Shown: positions 19,293 through 28,171, counted from the stretch's first letter. The stretch is DNA of 64,000 nucleotides from Lysobacter enzymogenes (GCF_900106525.1 NZ_FNOG01000001.1:300392-364391); one strand, 5' to 3'. Numbers and translations are program-made. Notes: generated by a model from the letters alone, not told the origin.

Positions 19293-19790
19293 TCAGCCGC
19301 CGCGCGCCAGCCGGTCGGCCTGCTTGAGCAAGTCCGGCAGCCGGTGCGCGCCGGCCATGCGCGCCACCGCGGCGCGCGCTGCCGCCGGGTCGAGGCCGGC
19401 GGCGGTCACGTACAGCGGCCGGGTGCCGCCGCCGCGCAGGACTTCGGCGTCCGCCGGCGTGTCGACGAAGCGGGTCTTGGCGACGCCGACCACGCCGGTG
19501 CGGCGCTGCAGCGATTCCCACAGGTGCGCGCCCAGGCCGGGCCGGCCGGCGCCGTCGAGCCAGGCGTGGCCATCGACGACGATGCAGTCCGGCGCCGCGT
19601 CGAGCCGGGCCAGCAGCGCGGCCAGGCACGGCAGTTCGCGGCGGTAGAACGCGCCGGGTTCGTAGTCGGCGACCTGGTCGATATCGACGGTCAGCGTCGC
19701 CGCTGCCTGCGGATCGCTCCAGTCGGCGAACAACACCCCGGCCGCACGCGCGCTGGCACCGAAATAGTGGACATCGGTGGCGAGGATCAT
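19293..19790 (-). CDS. Compact endonuclease V-like protein
   Basis: The protein has 165 residues, while typical endonuclease V has about 220. The three acidic catalytic residues seem kept: Asp6 (ATDVHYF), Glu52 (YEPGAFYRRELPCL) and Asp73 (CIVVDGHAWLD), followed by GRPGLGAHLWESL and VVGVAKTRF. Endonuclease V nicks DNA or RNA next to deoxyinosine/inosine. The N-terminus starts directly at the first core strand and lacks the usual leading helices. It lies between the HAD operon and the AI-2E-family gene, only 7 bp from the latter. Confidence 0.82.
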   Translation of the reverse strand: MILATDVHYFGASARAAGVLFADWSDPQAAATLTVDIDQVADYEPGAFYRRELPCLAALLARLDAAPDCIVVDGHAWLDGAGRPGLGAHLWESLQRRTGVVGVAKTRFVDTPADAEVLRGGGTRPLYVTAAGLDPAAARAAVARMAGAHRLPDLLKQADRLARGG

Positions 19791-19797
19791 GCCCCGC

Positions 19798-21030
19798 TCA
19801 TTCCAGCAGCCGGGCCCAGCCGTCCAGGCCTTCGATCCGCGCCAGCACCAGCTTCACGCACACCAGCAGCGGCACCGCCAGCAGCAGGCCGACGATGCCC
19901 CACAGCCAGCCGAAGAACATCAGCGCCAGCATCAGCACCAGCGGCGACAGGCGCATGCGCCGGCCCAGCACCAGCGGCGTCACCACTTGCGATTCGATGG
20001 TGTGCAGGCCCAGATACAGCCCGGCGGGCAGCAGCGACGGCCACAGTTCGTCGAAGGCGACCAGCCCCATCACCAGCATCACCGCCACCCCGATCAGCGG
20101 GCCGACGAAGGGCGCGAAGTTGAGGATCGCGGCCATCGTGCCCCACAGCAGCGCTTCCTGCAGCGGCGTGCCCAGCGCGTACAGCGCGCCGGCCAGGGCC
20201 AGGCCCAGGCCGGTGTTGATGAGGCTGATGGTGAGCACGTAGCGCGAGATCTCGCGCTCGATCGAATGCAGGATGTCGATGGTGAGTTTCTTCTGCTGCT
20301 GGCTCGGCAACAGGGCGATGGCGTTGCGCTGCAGCGATTCGCCGAACACCATGAAGAAGAAGGTCAGCAGCACCACGGCCAGCACCTGGGCCACGCGCTT
20401 GGGCGTGGAGGTCAGCGCGCGGTAGGGATCGTCGAGTTCGGTCTTGACCACCTGCACCGGTTTGGCGGTGTTCTCGCCGCCGGCGGCGCGGGCGAAGTTC
20501 TGCGCGGCGCGGTTGGCGTCCTGCAGCGGCTTGGTCATCTGCCGCAGCTTGGGGCCGACCTGTTTGAGTTCCTTGGGCACCTGCCGCACCCACTCGCCGG
20601 CCGGTTCGGCTAATTGCAGGGTCAGGGTGCCGGCGATGGCCAGGCCGCCGGCCAGCACCAGCAGCGCGGCCAACAGCCGCGGCAGGCGCAGCTTGCCGAG
20701 CAGGCGCAGGATCGGATTGCCGACCAGGGCGAAGAACGCCGCCAGCAGGATCGGCAGCAGCAGCTCCTGCGCCGCCCACAAGGTGTAGCCGAATGCGAGC
20801 GTGGCCAGGACCAGCAGCGACACCGGCCCGCGCGGGCGCGGCTGCGCAGGCACGACGCCGGATTCGCCGGCGACGGAAGCGGTAGCGGCGTCCGGCGCAG
20901 GCGGCGGGACGGAATCGGTGGCGGACGGCGGGGACGGGATCAAGGCGGCGGCGATGCGGCGGAACCGGCGCAAACTGTGCGCTCTTGCGCGTGTACGCGC
21001 CAGCGCGATGTGTTGGGGGCGCGGGGGCAT
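19798..21030 (-). CDS. AI-2E/PerM-family transporter
   Basis: The protein has up to 410 residues. About eight membrane spans are visible in the family pattern: two early helices, a soluble segment (about residues 150-215), then VLAVVLLTFFFMVFGESL, and the C-terminal block LNFAPFVGPLIGVAVMLVMG with LGRRMRLSPLVLMLALMFFGWLWGIVGLLLAVPLLVCVKL. The family includes TqsA/PerM and sodium-proton antiporters. The first about 65 residues are Pro/Ala/Arg-rich and not membrane-like, and the annotated ATG lies inside a long palindrome, so the true start may be further in. Confidence 0.85.
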   Translation of the reverse strand: MPPRPQHIALARTRARAHSLRRFRRIAAALIPSPPSATDSVPPPAPDAATASVAGESGVVPAQPRPRGPVSLLVLATLAFGYTLWAAQELLLPILLAAFFALVGNPILRLLGKLRLPRLLAALLVLAGGLAIAGTLTLQLAEPAGEWVRQVPKELKQVGPKLRQMTKPLQDANRAAQNFARAAGGENTAKPVQVVKTELDDPYRALTSTPKRVAQVLAVVLLTFFFMVFGESLQRNAIALLPSQQQKKLTIDILHSIEREISRYVLTISLINTGLGLALAGALYALGTPLQEALLWGTMAAILNFAPFVGPLIGVAVMLVMGLVAFDELWPSLLPAGLYLGLHTIESQVVTPLVLGRRMRLSPLVLMLALMFFGWLWGIVGLLLAVPLLVCVKLVLARIEGLDGWARLLE

Positions 21031-21103
21031 CGGGCCTGGCGGGGTTCCCCACGGGCTAGGGCCTGCGGCAAACGCCCGTGGGGAACCCCGCCAGGCCCGA
21101 TGC
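21027..21103. repeat. Perfect 30-bp palindrome with a 17-nt loop (element A)
   Basis: Arms at 21027-21056 and 21074-21103 are exact reverse complements over 30 bp. The loop (21057-21073) reads TAGGGCCTGCGGCAAAC. The left arm includes the predicted start codon of the AI-2E-family gene. The structure forms a pair with element B. Confidence 0.95.
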
Positions 21104-21209
21104 TCCGATTTTCGTTGGGTGGGTGGGGAAGGGCGCCGGTGCTACGGCGCGAGCTGGGCGGACGTGCATGCACACGCCGCGCATGCGAGCCATCAGAAGA
21201 GGTGGAGGG

Positions 21210-21282
21210 CCTTGGGCCGGGGAAGCTCCCCGCGGGCGTTTGCCGCAGGCCCTAGCCCGCGGGGAGCTTCCCCGGCCCAAGG
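21210..21282. repeat. Perfect 28-bp palindrome with inverted 17-nt loop (element B)
   Basis: Arms at 21210-21237 and 21255-21282 are exact reverse complements over 28 bp. The loop (21238-21254) is the exact reverse complement of the loop of element A. The arms differ from those of A outside a GGGC/GCCC core, yet remain perfectly paired. Confidence 0.95.
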
Positions 21283-21327
21283 TCCGAGCCCCGAAGCCTC
21301 GCTCAGCGCCCCCGAGTCAAAACGAAA

Positions 21328-21702
21328 TCAAGCCGCGCTGCGTTCCGCCGCCGCCTGCGCCCCATCCGCCGCCTGCCCCGCCGCACGTGCCGCGCGCCCG
21401 GCCTGACCGGCCGCCTGCCCAGCTTCGTCCGCCGCTTCCTGCGCGCCAGCGCCGGCGAACAGCCCCGACAACAGGCTCACGATCTGCATCAGATTGCCGC
21501 TCTTGACCGCGATCTTGACCGGCTCGGCGCGGCCCATGAAGAAACCGGTCACCAGCCCCACGACCACGATCCGCCCCGGCGTCCACGCCTCGCGCCAGGT
21601 CTTGAGCAACACCTGCTTGCGTTCCTGCACCTGCTCGTAGCGGCCCTCGAGCAAACGCTCGCGCTTGTCCACGCGTCGCTGCAGGCGATCGAACCGGCTC
21701 AT
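21328..21702 (-). CDS. Small YqjK-like membrane protein
   Basis: The protein has 124 residues from the ATG at 21702, which has a strong GGAGG site. The N-terminus is basic and helical (MSRFDRLQRRVDKRERLLEGR), then one hydrophobic segment (IVVVGLVTGFFMG). The tail after residue 80 is an Ala/Gln/Gly-rich repetitive stretch (AGQAAGQAGRAARAAGQAA). The position as third gene after a YqjD/ElaB-like and a YqjE-like gene suggests a YqjK-type role, but I see no conserved domain beyond that. The start overlaps the stop of the preceding gene by four bases. Confidence 0.7.
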   Translation of the reverse strand: MSRFDRLQRRVDKRERLLEGRYEQVQERKQVLLKTWREAWTPGRIVVVGLVTGFFMGRAEPVKIAVKSGNLMQIVSLLSGLFAGAGAQEAADEAGQAAGQAGRAARAAGQAADGAQAAAERSAA

Positions 21703-22220
21703 CGCGCCTCCTTGGGTTGCCGCGCGTCGATCTCGCGATCGTCGTCGTCGTCGTGGCCCAGGCCCATGCGGCGCAACTGCCGCCGCGTCGCCGCGAGCCG
21801 GGTGTATTCGAAATAACGCAACGCCTGCCACGCGCCGATGGCCGTCACCACCAGGCTGAGCCCGGCCGCGGTCGACATCGACGCCAGCCACGACCAGCCC
21901 AGCACGCCCTGCAACAGCGCGATCAGCGCCGCCATCAACAACAGCCACGAGGACGCACCGAACACGATCGCCACCGCCACCCACATCAGCGCCCGGCCCA
22001 GCGCGCTGCGGGCCAGGGCGAGATCGGCGATCAACAGGCCGCGCAGCGCGCGGCCGGTGTCGAGCGCGGCGGACAGGCCTTCGCGGCCGGCATCGCCGAT
22101 CTCGCGCACCGCGTCCTCCAGCGGCAGCGGCCCCTGTCGGGGCTCGCTGCGGTTGCTGCCGTCGGCGCGCGGGGCTTCGCCCGGCGCGCGCTCGGCGTTG
22201 GGCGCGTCGCTTGCGCTCAC
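21699..22220 (-). CDS. Phage-holin-family membrane protein, YqjE-like
   Basis: The protein has 173 residues and starts with GTG at 22220, directly adjoining the stop of the DUF883 gene. An N-terminal acidic/polar tail (about 55 residues) precedes two membrane spans (ALMWVAVAIVFGASSWLLLMAALIALL and STAAGLSLVVTAIGAWQAL) and a basic/acidic cytoplasmic end (HDDDDDREID). This is the layout of YqjE-type proteins, which are not phage-derived despite the family name. Confidence 0.8.
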   Translation of the reverse strand: MSASDAPNAERAPGEAPRADGSNRSEPRQGPLPLEDAVREIGDAGREGLSAALDTGRALRGLLIADLALARSALGRALMWVAVAIVFGASSWLLLMAALIALLQGVLGWSWLASMSTAAGLSLVVTAIGAWQALRYFEYTRLAATRRQLRRMGLGHDDDDDREIDARQPKEAR

Positions 22221-22583
22221 TTACTTGTCGCCGCTGCGGGCGAGCTTGGCGATGATGAAGCCGGCGGCGAAGGCGACGCCGAACGAAGCCAGCGGACGCT
22301 CGCGCACCAGCTCGGCGGCGCTTTCGATCAGATCGCGGCCCTTGTCCATCAGCGCGTCGACTTGCTCGCGCGCGGCGCCGCCGGCGTGCTCGGCCGCGGC
22401 GATGCCGGCCAGCGCGCTGTCGGCCAGATCGGACTTGACGTTGGCCTTGCCGAGCTTGAGCTCTTCGCCGGCCACGCCGGCGGCGCTGCGGATCGCTTCG
22501 CCGGCGTCGCTGGCGGCCTGCTTGAGGTGGCTGCCGGCCTGGCCGAGGTTGCTCTTGACGTTATCGGTCGAGGTGGGGGACAT
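22221..22583 (-). CDS. DUF883-family protein, YqjD/ElaB-like
   Basis: The protein has 120 residues. Amphipathic helices (LKQAASDAGEAIRSAAGVAGEEL and on) are followed by the diagnostic C-terminal segment VRERPLASFGVAFAAGFIIAKL. E. coli YqjD and ElaB are inner-membrane, ribosome-associated proteins made in stationary phase. The start at 22583 has a good GGAGG site. It is the first gene of the YqjD-YqjE-YqjK-like operon. Confidence 0.87.
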   Translation of the reverse strand: MSPTSTDNVKSNLGQAGSHLKQAASDAGEAIRSAAGVAGEELKLGKANVKSDLADSALAGIAAAEHAGGAAREQVDALMDKGRDLIESAAELVRERPLASFGVAFAAGFIIAKLARSGDK

Positions 22584-22821
22584 GTGGTTTCCTCCGTATT
22601 GCTGCGGGAATGAACCGCGGAACGTGTCCCGGGTTCGGCGTGCCGCGGTCGGGCCGGGCGATGCAGCGGCCCTTGCGCGGCGTTGAACGGGTGTCGCGGG
22701 GCGCGGCCGCCGTGGCGGCCGTGCGTTGGCGCGGTCGATCTTACTCAATGGCTCGATCTAGGCGCCTCGATCTTAGCGGGCCGATGTTAACGGCCCGCGT
22801 GCGCCGGGCGGGACGGCGCAG

Positions 22822-24264
22822 TCAGCGCAGCGCCAGGTTGCCGACGTTGTTGCCGCGCTGCACGCGCAGCAGCAACTGTGCCGGGGCGCGCGTGAAGCTC
22901 GCGCGGAAGCCCGGAAGATCATCGAAATTGCCGCTGCTGGCCGCAAGAATGATGTCGTCCTTGCGCAAATCGTTGGCCTCGGCGCGACTGCCGCGGGCCA
23001 CGCTTTCCACCACCACGCCCGACAGGCCGGACTGGCGCAGGCGTTCGGGCAGCTCGCCGAAGCTGGCGCCGGCCAGGCGCGGATCGAGATCGGCGCCGGC
23101 CAGCGAGCGCGGCTGCTCGCGCAAGGTGGCGTTGAGCTGCAGCGCCTGGCCGTCGCGGCGCACGTCCAGCGCGATCTTGCTGCCGATCGACTGCAGGCCT
23201 TCGAAATTGCGCAGCGCATCGCGCCCGTCGACGCGCTGGCCGTTGGCCGCCAGGATCACGTCGCCCGCGCGCAGCCCGGCCGCGGCCGCGGCGCTGCCGG
23301 CGAACACGCGCGAGACCAGCGCGCCGCGCGGCTCGGCCAGCTTGAGCGCGGCGGCCAGCTGCGGGGTCACGTCCTGCGACTCCAGCCCCAGCGTGCCGCG
23401 GCGCACGACGCCGTTGTTGGCGATCAACTGGTCCTTGATGTTGCGCGCCAGATTCACCGGGATCGCGAAGCCCAGGCCGATGTTGCCGGCCATGCTGCCC
23501 TGCGGGTTGAAGCTGGCGGTGTTGATGCCGATCAGCTCGCCGTTGAGGTTGACCAGCGCGCCGCCGGAATTGCCCGGATTGATCGAGGCGTCGGTCTGGA
23601 TGAAGTTCTGGTAGCCCAGCCCGCGCAGGCCGCTGCGGCCCACCGCCGAGACGATGCCGGAGGTGACGGTCTGGCCGATGCCGAACGGGTTGCCGACCGC
23701 GACCACGAAATCGCCGACCCGCAGCGCGTCAGAATCGGCCAGCGAAATCGCGCTGAGGTTCTGCGCCGGGATGCGCATCAGCGCCACGTCGGTGTCCGGG
23801 TCGGAGCCGATGAAGTCGGCCTTGACCGTGCGCCCGTCGGCCAGCGTCACCGAGACCTCGTCGGCGCCCTCGATGACGTGGTGGTTGGTCAGCACATAGC
23901 CGTTCTTGGCGTCGATGATGACGCCCGAGCCCAGCGACTCGTTGATCCGTTCCTGCGGGATGTTGGGGAACATCCGGCGGAAGATCGGATCGTTGGCGAA
24001 GGGGTTGCGGATGCGCACGGTCTGTTTGGTGTGCACGCTGACCACCGCCGGGGTGACCCGCTGCAGCATCGGCGCCAGCGACGGCAGCTGCTGGCCGACC
24101 ACCGAGGCCGGCAGCGCCGCCGCGGCCGGCACGGTCACCGACGGGATCGCCGGCGGCGGCGCGGCCTGCGCCGGCGCCTCCAGGCCTTCGCGGATGGCGG
24201 TGGCGGCGAAACCGCCGAACGCGGCGGCCAGGGCGAGGGTCAACAAGGTCGGCAAGGGGCGCAT
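22822..24264 (-). CDS. Periplasmic serine endoprotease DegP/DegQ type
   Basis: The protein has 480 residues. A signal-anchor (LLTLALAAAFGGFAATAI) leads into the trypsin-like domain with the triad His (GYVLTNHHVIEG), Asp (DPDTDVALMRI) and Ser (INPGNSGGALVNL). Two PDZ domains follow (from about residues 280 and 390). The enzyme degrades or refolds misfolded periplasmic proteins. The two PDZ domains point to DegP/DegQ rather than DegS. The gene diverges from the ribonucleotide reductase locus. Confidence 0.93.
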   Translation of the reverse strand: MRPLPTLLTLALAAAFGGFAATAIREGLEAPAQAAPPPAIPSVTVPAAAALPASVVGQQLPSLAPMLQRVTPAVVSVHTKQTVRIRNPFANDPIFRRMFPNIPQERINESLGSGVIIDAKNGYVLTNHHVIEGADEVSVTLADGRTVKADFIGSDPDTDVALMRIPAQNLSAISLADSDALRVGDFVVAVGNPFGIGQTVTSGIVSAVGRSGLRGLGYQNFIQTDASINPGNSGGALVNLNGELIGINTASFNPQGSMAGNIGLGFAIPVNLARNIKDQLIANNGVVRRGTLGLESQDVTPQLAAALKLAEPRGALVSRVFAGSAAAAAGLRAGDVILAANGQRVDGRDALRNFEGLQSIGSKIALDVRRDGQALQLNATLREQPRSLAGADLDPRLAGASFGELPERLRQSGLSGVVVESVARGSRAEANDLRKDDIILAASSGNFDDLPGFRASFTRAPAQLLLRVQRGNNVGNLALR

Positions 24265-24595
24265 CGTGTCGCGGTTCCGAAGTTGCGTGGACGGGAGGGC
24301 GGGGCGGGCGGAACGAACGCCGCGGCGGCGCGCGTTCCCGAATCGTGCGTGGTTACAGCAATCGTGGCGGCGGCCCGCGGCTTCAAGCGCCGCGCGCGGG
24401 CTTGGACCGCGACGGCCGCGACTCGTTCCGGCGCCGCTGTGCAGTGTTGGAGAGCGGCAATAAATACCCGATGAAGTCGCCGCCGTCGCGTTGCGCCGCG
24501 CAGGCACGCTGCGTGTGCGGCATGCGCGGGCGCGGCCGGGCTGCGACCCCGGTCGCGGCGAAGCCCTGCGAAGCGTGATAGTCATCAACAAGCCG

Positions 24596-24655
24596 TTGAC
24601 TTCCAGGAACGCCGGGCGTAGCGTTGAACCCCTGCGAGGCCACAACATCTAGTGG
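24596..24655 (+). promoter_or_regulatory. Promoter-like sequence with NrdR box upstream of nrdJ
   Basis: TTGACT (24596-24601) and TAGCGT (24619-24624) are spaced by 17 bp. Just downstream, 24640-24655 reads CCACAACATCTAGTGG, which fits the NrdR-box consensus ACACWATATATWGTGT at nearly all fixed positions. NrdR is the ATP/dATP-sensing repressor of ribonucleotide reductase genes. I found only one clear box, while NrdR usually binds two. Confidence 0.6.
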
Positions 24656-25113
24656 TTGGCCCTGCGGAGGGAGCCCAAGCGTAGGGGTTCGGCTTGGGAA
24701 GGTCTTCACGTCTCCTTGAGGCGGTACATGCTCATGACGAGAGCGGACGCGAACCTCGCAACCACCAAAAAGGCAGCACGCGACGCGTAGCCAACGCGCC
24801 GCGCGCATCGTCGTCGGCGGGGGGCTGACGGCGCGCTCGCAACGACCCGCGCCGGGCCGCCATCGCCCGAGCGGATGCAATCCACCCGCGACGGTTCCTA
24901 CACACGTGAATCGATACACAACACGTCTGGGGAACTCCGTTTCGGGACACAAAAAGAAAGTCCCGATTACCGGTTTGACCCGCTTCACCGATGCAGTAGT
25001 GGCACCACCCGTGCTGTGACCCGGCACATTGCGACACCGTAAGCACCATCCCCCGATTACCTCGTACAAAGAAACCACCGGCGGCGGGCGCAACCCAACG
25101 GCCCGCCGCCATT
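24656..25113 (+). ncRNA. Long structured 5' leader of nrdJ (candidate cis-regulatory RNA)
   Basis: About 460 bases without a gene lie between the NrdR box and the nrdJa ribosome-binding site. Hairpins visible by eye are CCCAAGC/GCTTGGG (about 24673-24698), TCGGGAC/GTCCCGA (24942-24966) and a perfect 10-bp GC stem GGCGGCGGGC/GCCCGCCGCC (25080-25110) ending four bases before the GAAGGAGA site. A conserved RNA upstream of class II nrdJ genes has been proposed by comparative genomics, as far as I recall, but I cannot test the match. The cobalamin riboswitch B12-box is not present. Confidence 0.4.
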
Positions 25114-25131
25114 GAAGGAGACGAAACAGGC

Positions 25132-27285
25132 ATGAGCACCGTGCGCCTCGAGGCGGTCAAGCACCCGGCGGCAGAGCAGGAGATCGCGCTGCAGCCCGCG
25201 TCCCAGGACATCTGGGACAAGAAGTACCGGCTCAAGACCAAGTCGGGGGACGCGGTCGATGCCGACATCGACGGAACCTACCAGCGCGTGGCGCGGGCCC
25301 TGGCCGACGCCGAGCCCAACGCCGAGAAGCAGCAGTACTGGTACGAGCGTTTCGTCTGGGCGCTGCGCCGCGGCGCCATCCCCGCCGGCCGCATCACCTC
25401 CAACGCCGGCGCGCTGGAACACAAGCCGGCCACCTCGACCATCAACTGCACGGTCTCGGGCACCATCGAAGATTCGATGGACGGGATCCTGGAGAAGGTC
25501 CACGAGGCCGGCCTGACCCTCAAGGCCGGCTGCGGCATCGGCTACGAATTCTCGACCCTGCGGCCGCGCGGCGCGTTCGTCGCCGGCGCCGGCGCCTACA
25601 CCTCGGGGCCGATGTCCTTCATGGACATCTACGACAAGATGTGTTTCACCGTCTCCTCCGCCGGCGGCCGCCGCGGCGCGCAGATGGGCACCTTCGACGT
25701 CAGCCATCCCGACGTGAAGGACTTCATCCGCGCCAAGCGCGAAGACGGCCGCCTGCGCCAGTTCAACCTATCGCTGCTGATCACCGACGGCTTCATGGAA
25801 GCGGTCGACAGCGACGCCGACTGGCCGCTGGTGTTCCCGGTCAACATCAAGGAAAAGGGCGACCTGGACCTGGAGAACCCCGAGCAGACGGTCTGGCGCG
25901 ACTGGCCGACCCACCGCAACTACATCGTCCGCGACGACGGCCTGGTGGCGTGCAAGATCTACGGCCACATCCGCGCCCGGCACCTGTGGGACATGATCAT
26001 GGTCTCGACGTACGACTACGCCGAGCCCGGATTCATCCTGATCGACCGCGTCAACGAGATGAACAACAACTGGTGGTGCGAGACCATCCGCGCCACCAAC
26101 CCCTGCGGCGAACAGCCGCTGCCGCCCTACGGCGCCTGCCTGCTGGGATCGGTCAATCTGACCAAGTTCGTGCGCAACGCCTTCACCGACCGGGCCGAGT
26201 TCGACTGGGAGGAGTACAAGGAAGTCGTGCGCGTGTTCACCCGCATGCTCGACAACGTGGTCGAGGTCAACGGCCTGCCGCTGGAGCAGCAGCGCAACGA
26301 GATCATGCGCAAGCGCCGCCACGGCATGGGCTTCCTCGGTCTGGGCAGCACGGTCACGATGCTGAAGATGAAGTACGGCTCGGCCGAGTCGTGCGAGTTC
26401 ACCGAGCGCATCGCCCGCGAAATGGCCGTGGCCGGCTGGGAGATGGGCCTGGCGCTGGCGAAGGAAAAGGGCGCCGCGCCGATCATGGACGAGATCTTCA
26501 CCGTCACCGCCGAAATGCTGCGCAAGCGCCCGGAAATGAAGCGCGACGGCTGGACCGTCGGCCAGGACATCCCGGGCAAGGTGCTGCACGCCAAGTACTC
26601 GCGCTACATGCAGCGGGTGGCCGAGGCCGCGCCGGAGCTGGTCGAGGAACTGGCCGAAACCGGCTCGCGCTTCACCCACCACAGCTCGATCGCGCCGACC
26701 GGCACGATCTCGCTGTCGCTGGCCAACAACGCCTCCAACGGCATCGAGCCGTCCTTCGCCCATCACTACAGCCGCAACGTGATCCGCGAAGGCAAGAAGT
26801 CGAAGGAAAAGGTCGACGTCTACTCGTTCGAGCTGCTGGCCTACCGCGAACTCATCAACCCCAAGGCGATGCCGTTCAGCGACGAAGCCGAGGCCAAGCT
26901 GCCGGACTACTTCATCGCCGCCGACGACATCAGCCCGAAAGAGCACGTCGACGTCCAGGCCGCCGCGCAGAAGTGGGTGGATTCCTCGATCTCCAAGACC
27001 GCGAACGTGCCCACGGACTACCCGTACGAGCAGTTCAAGGACATCTACCGCTACGCCCACCAGCAGGGCCTCAAGGGCTGCACCACCTTCCGCTTCAACC
27101 CGGCCGCCTTCCAGGGCGTGCTGGTCAAGGAAGCCGACCTTGAGAACACCACCTACCGCTTCGAGCTCGAAGACGGCAGCGTGCTGGAGGTCAAGGGCAA
27201 CGAGCAAATCGAATACGACGGCGAGATGCACACCGCCGCCAACCTGTTCGACGCGCTGAAAGAAGGCTACTACGGCAAGTTCTGA
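25132..27285 (+). CDS. nrdJ: Adenosylcobalamin-dependent (class II) ribonucleotide reductase, catalytic subunit NrdJa
   Basis: The protein has 717 residues. It reduces ribonucleotides to deoxyribonucleotides using the 5'-deoxyadenosyl radical from coenzyme B12, so it works with or without oxygen. The N-terminal redox Cys (ATSTINCTVSGT), the finger-loop radical Cys in NPCGEQPLPPYGACLLGSVNL, and THHSSIAPTGTISL are visible. The chain ends before the C-terminal cysteine-rich tail that shuttles electrons. That tail is encoded separately by nrdJb 0.9 kb downstream, as in the Pseudomonas NrdJa/NrdJb arrangement. The start has a good GAAGGAGA site. Expression is probably controlled by NrdR and the leader. 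Confidence 0.93.
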   Translation: MSTVRLEAVKHPAAEQEIALQPASQDIWDKKYRLKTKSGDAVDADIDGTYQRVARALADAEPNAEKQQYWYERFVWALRRGAIPAGRITSNAGALEHKPATSTINCTVSGTIEDSMDGILEKVHEAGLTLKAGCGIGYEFSTLRPRGAFVAGAGAYTSGPMSFMDIYDKMCFTVSSAGGRRGAQMGTFDVSHPDVKDFIRAKREDGRLRQFNLSLLITDGFMEAVDSDADWPLVFPVNIKEKGDLDLENPEQTVWRDWPTHRNYIVRDDGLVACKIYGHIRARHLWDMIMVSTYDYAEPGFILIDRVNEMNNNWWCETIRATNPCGEQPLPPYGACLLGSVNLTKFVRNAFTDRAEFDWEEYKEVVRVFTRMLDNVVEVNGLPLEQQRNEIMRKRRHGMGFLGLGSTVTMLKMKYGSAESCEFTERIAREMAVAGWEMGLALAKEKGAAPIMDEIFTVTAEMLRKRPEMKRDGWTVGQDIPGKVLHAKYSRYMQRVAEAAPELVEELAETGSRFTHHSSIAPTGTISLSLANNASNGIEPSFAHHYSRNVIREGKKSKEKVDVYSFELLAYRELINPKAMPFSDEAEAKLPDYFIAADDISPKEHVDVQAAAQKWVDSSISKTANVPTDYPYEQFKDIYRYAHQQGLKGCTTFRFNPAAFQGVLVKEADLENTTYRFELEDGSVLEVKGNEQIEYDGEMHTAANLFDALKEGYYGKF

Positions 27286-27535
27286 CGGCGCGCCCGCCGC
27301 GCGCCGCCGGCCCCGGGCCGGGCGGCGCGAAGGCGGGCGTTCCCGTTCAGGCGGCGCAGCGAACTCGCCGATTTGCGATCCACTGCGCCGCGCCGGCTCT
27401 GCGCCGTTGGTCGCAGCGGCGCGCGCCCTCTGTTTTTACGGCGCGCCACAGGTATAGCATCACTCCGGCAACACCCCGATTGCTGCACGTAACCATGCGT
27501 ACGCCTAAGACGATACCGCCCACCAGGAGGGCACA

Positions 27536-28057
27536 ATGAGCAACGGTAATGGAGTGACGGCGACCCTGACCCAGGCGGCCGAGAACGTGAAGGAAACCGC
27601 GTCCAACCTCGGCAGCGCCATCGCCACGCGCGCCGAAGAGGCCGTGGCCTCGGTCAAGCAGACCGCCAAGCGCGCCCGCAAGGCCGCCAAGAAGGCGGTC
27701 GGCGACGCCAAGAAGAAGCTCGCCAAGGCCAGCGCCACGGCCAAGAAGGAAGCCTCCTCGCTGAAGGCCAAGGCCACCGGCAAGAAGGCCGCCGCCAAGA
27801 AGACCGCGAAGAAGGCGGCCAAGAAGGTCGCCAAGAAAGTCGCGACCAAGAAGGCCGCCGCCAAGAAGGCGGTGAAGAAGGCGGTCAAGGCGGTCAAGAA
27901 GGCCGCGGCGAAGAAGGCGCCGGCGAAGAAGGCCGCCGCCAAGAAAGCCGTCGCCAAGAAAGCGCCGGCCAAGAAAGCCGCCAAGAAAGCGGTGAAGAAG
28001 GCCGCGGCCAAGAAGGCGCCGGCGAAGAAGGCCGCCAAGAAGGCCGCCAAGCGCTGA
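27536..28057 (+). CDS. Histone H1-like Lys/Ala-rich DNA-binding protein
   Basis: The protein has 173 residues with a good AGGAGG site. Residues 1-45 form a normal amphipathic region (VTATLTQAAENVKETASNLGSAI). The rest is almost only Lys and Ala with Pro, in repeats such as KKAAAKKA, KKAPAKKA and KKAVKKA, like the C-terminal tail of eukaryotic H1 and bacterial AlgP/Hc-type proteins. It should bind DNA nonspecifically through charge. It sits between nrdJa and nrdJb on the same strand, with 250 bp before and 114 bp after, so it may be co-expressed with DNA-precursor synthesis. The 27286-27535 gap contains GC-rich inverted sequence but no clear terminator. The repeat array is prone to length variation. 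Confidence 0.88.
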   Translation: MSNGNGVTATLTQAAENVKETASNLGSAIATRAEEAVASVKQTAKRARKAAKKAVGDAKKKLAKASATAKKEASSLKAKATGKKAAAKKTAKKAAKKVAKKVATKKAAAKKAVKKAVKAVKKAAAKKAPAKKAAAKKAVAKKAPAKKAAKKAVKKAAAKKAPAKKAAKKAAKR

Positions 28058-28069
28058 GTTCCGCGAAGT

Positions 28070-28097
28070 CCCTCTCCCGTCCCGCGACGGGAGAGGG
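28070..28097. repeat. Perfect 12-bp hairpin between histone-like gene and nrdJb
   Basis: CCCTCTCCCGTC and GACGGGAGAGGG flank a CCGC loop. There is no T-run, so it may be a REP-like repeat or an mRNA-stabilising element rather than an intrinsic terminator. Confidence 0.6.
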
Positions 28098-28171
28098 CAG
28101 GGCGGCGTCCCCGCCCGGCAACGAGCTTCCCCCATCAGCAACAGCAGCGCAGCAACGCAGGAGTCGGGCCC

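Noticed and set aside
24656..25113. Cobalamin riboswitch upstream of the B12-dependent reductase
   Set aside because: The conserved B12-box and the GGGAA/CACTG core order are not found in the leader. The isolated GGGAAGG near 24695 is not enough.
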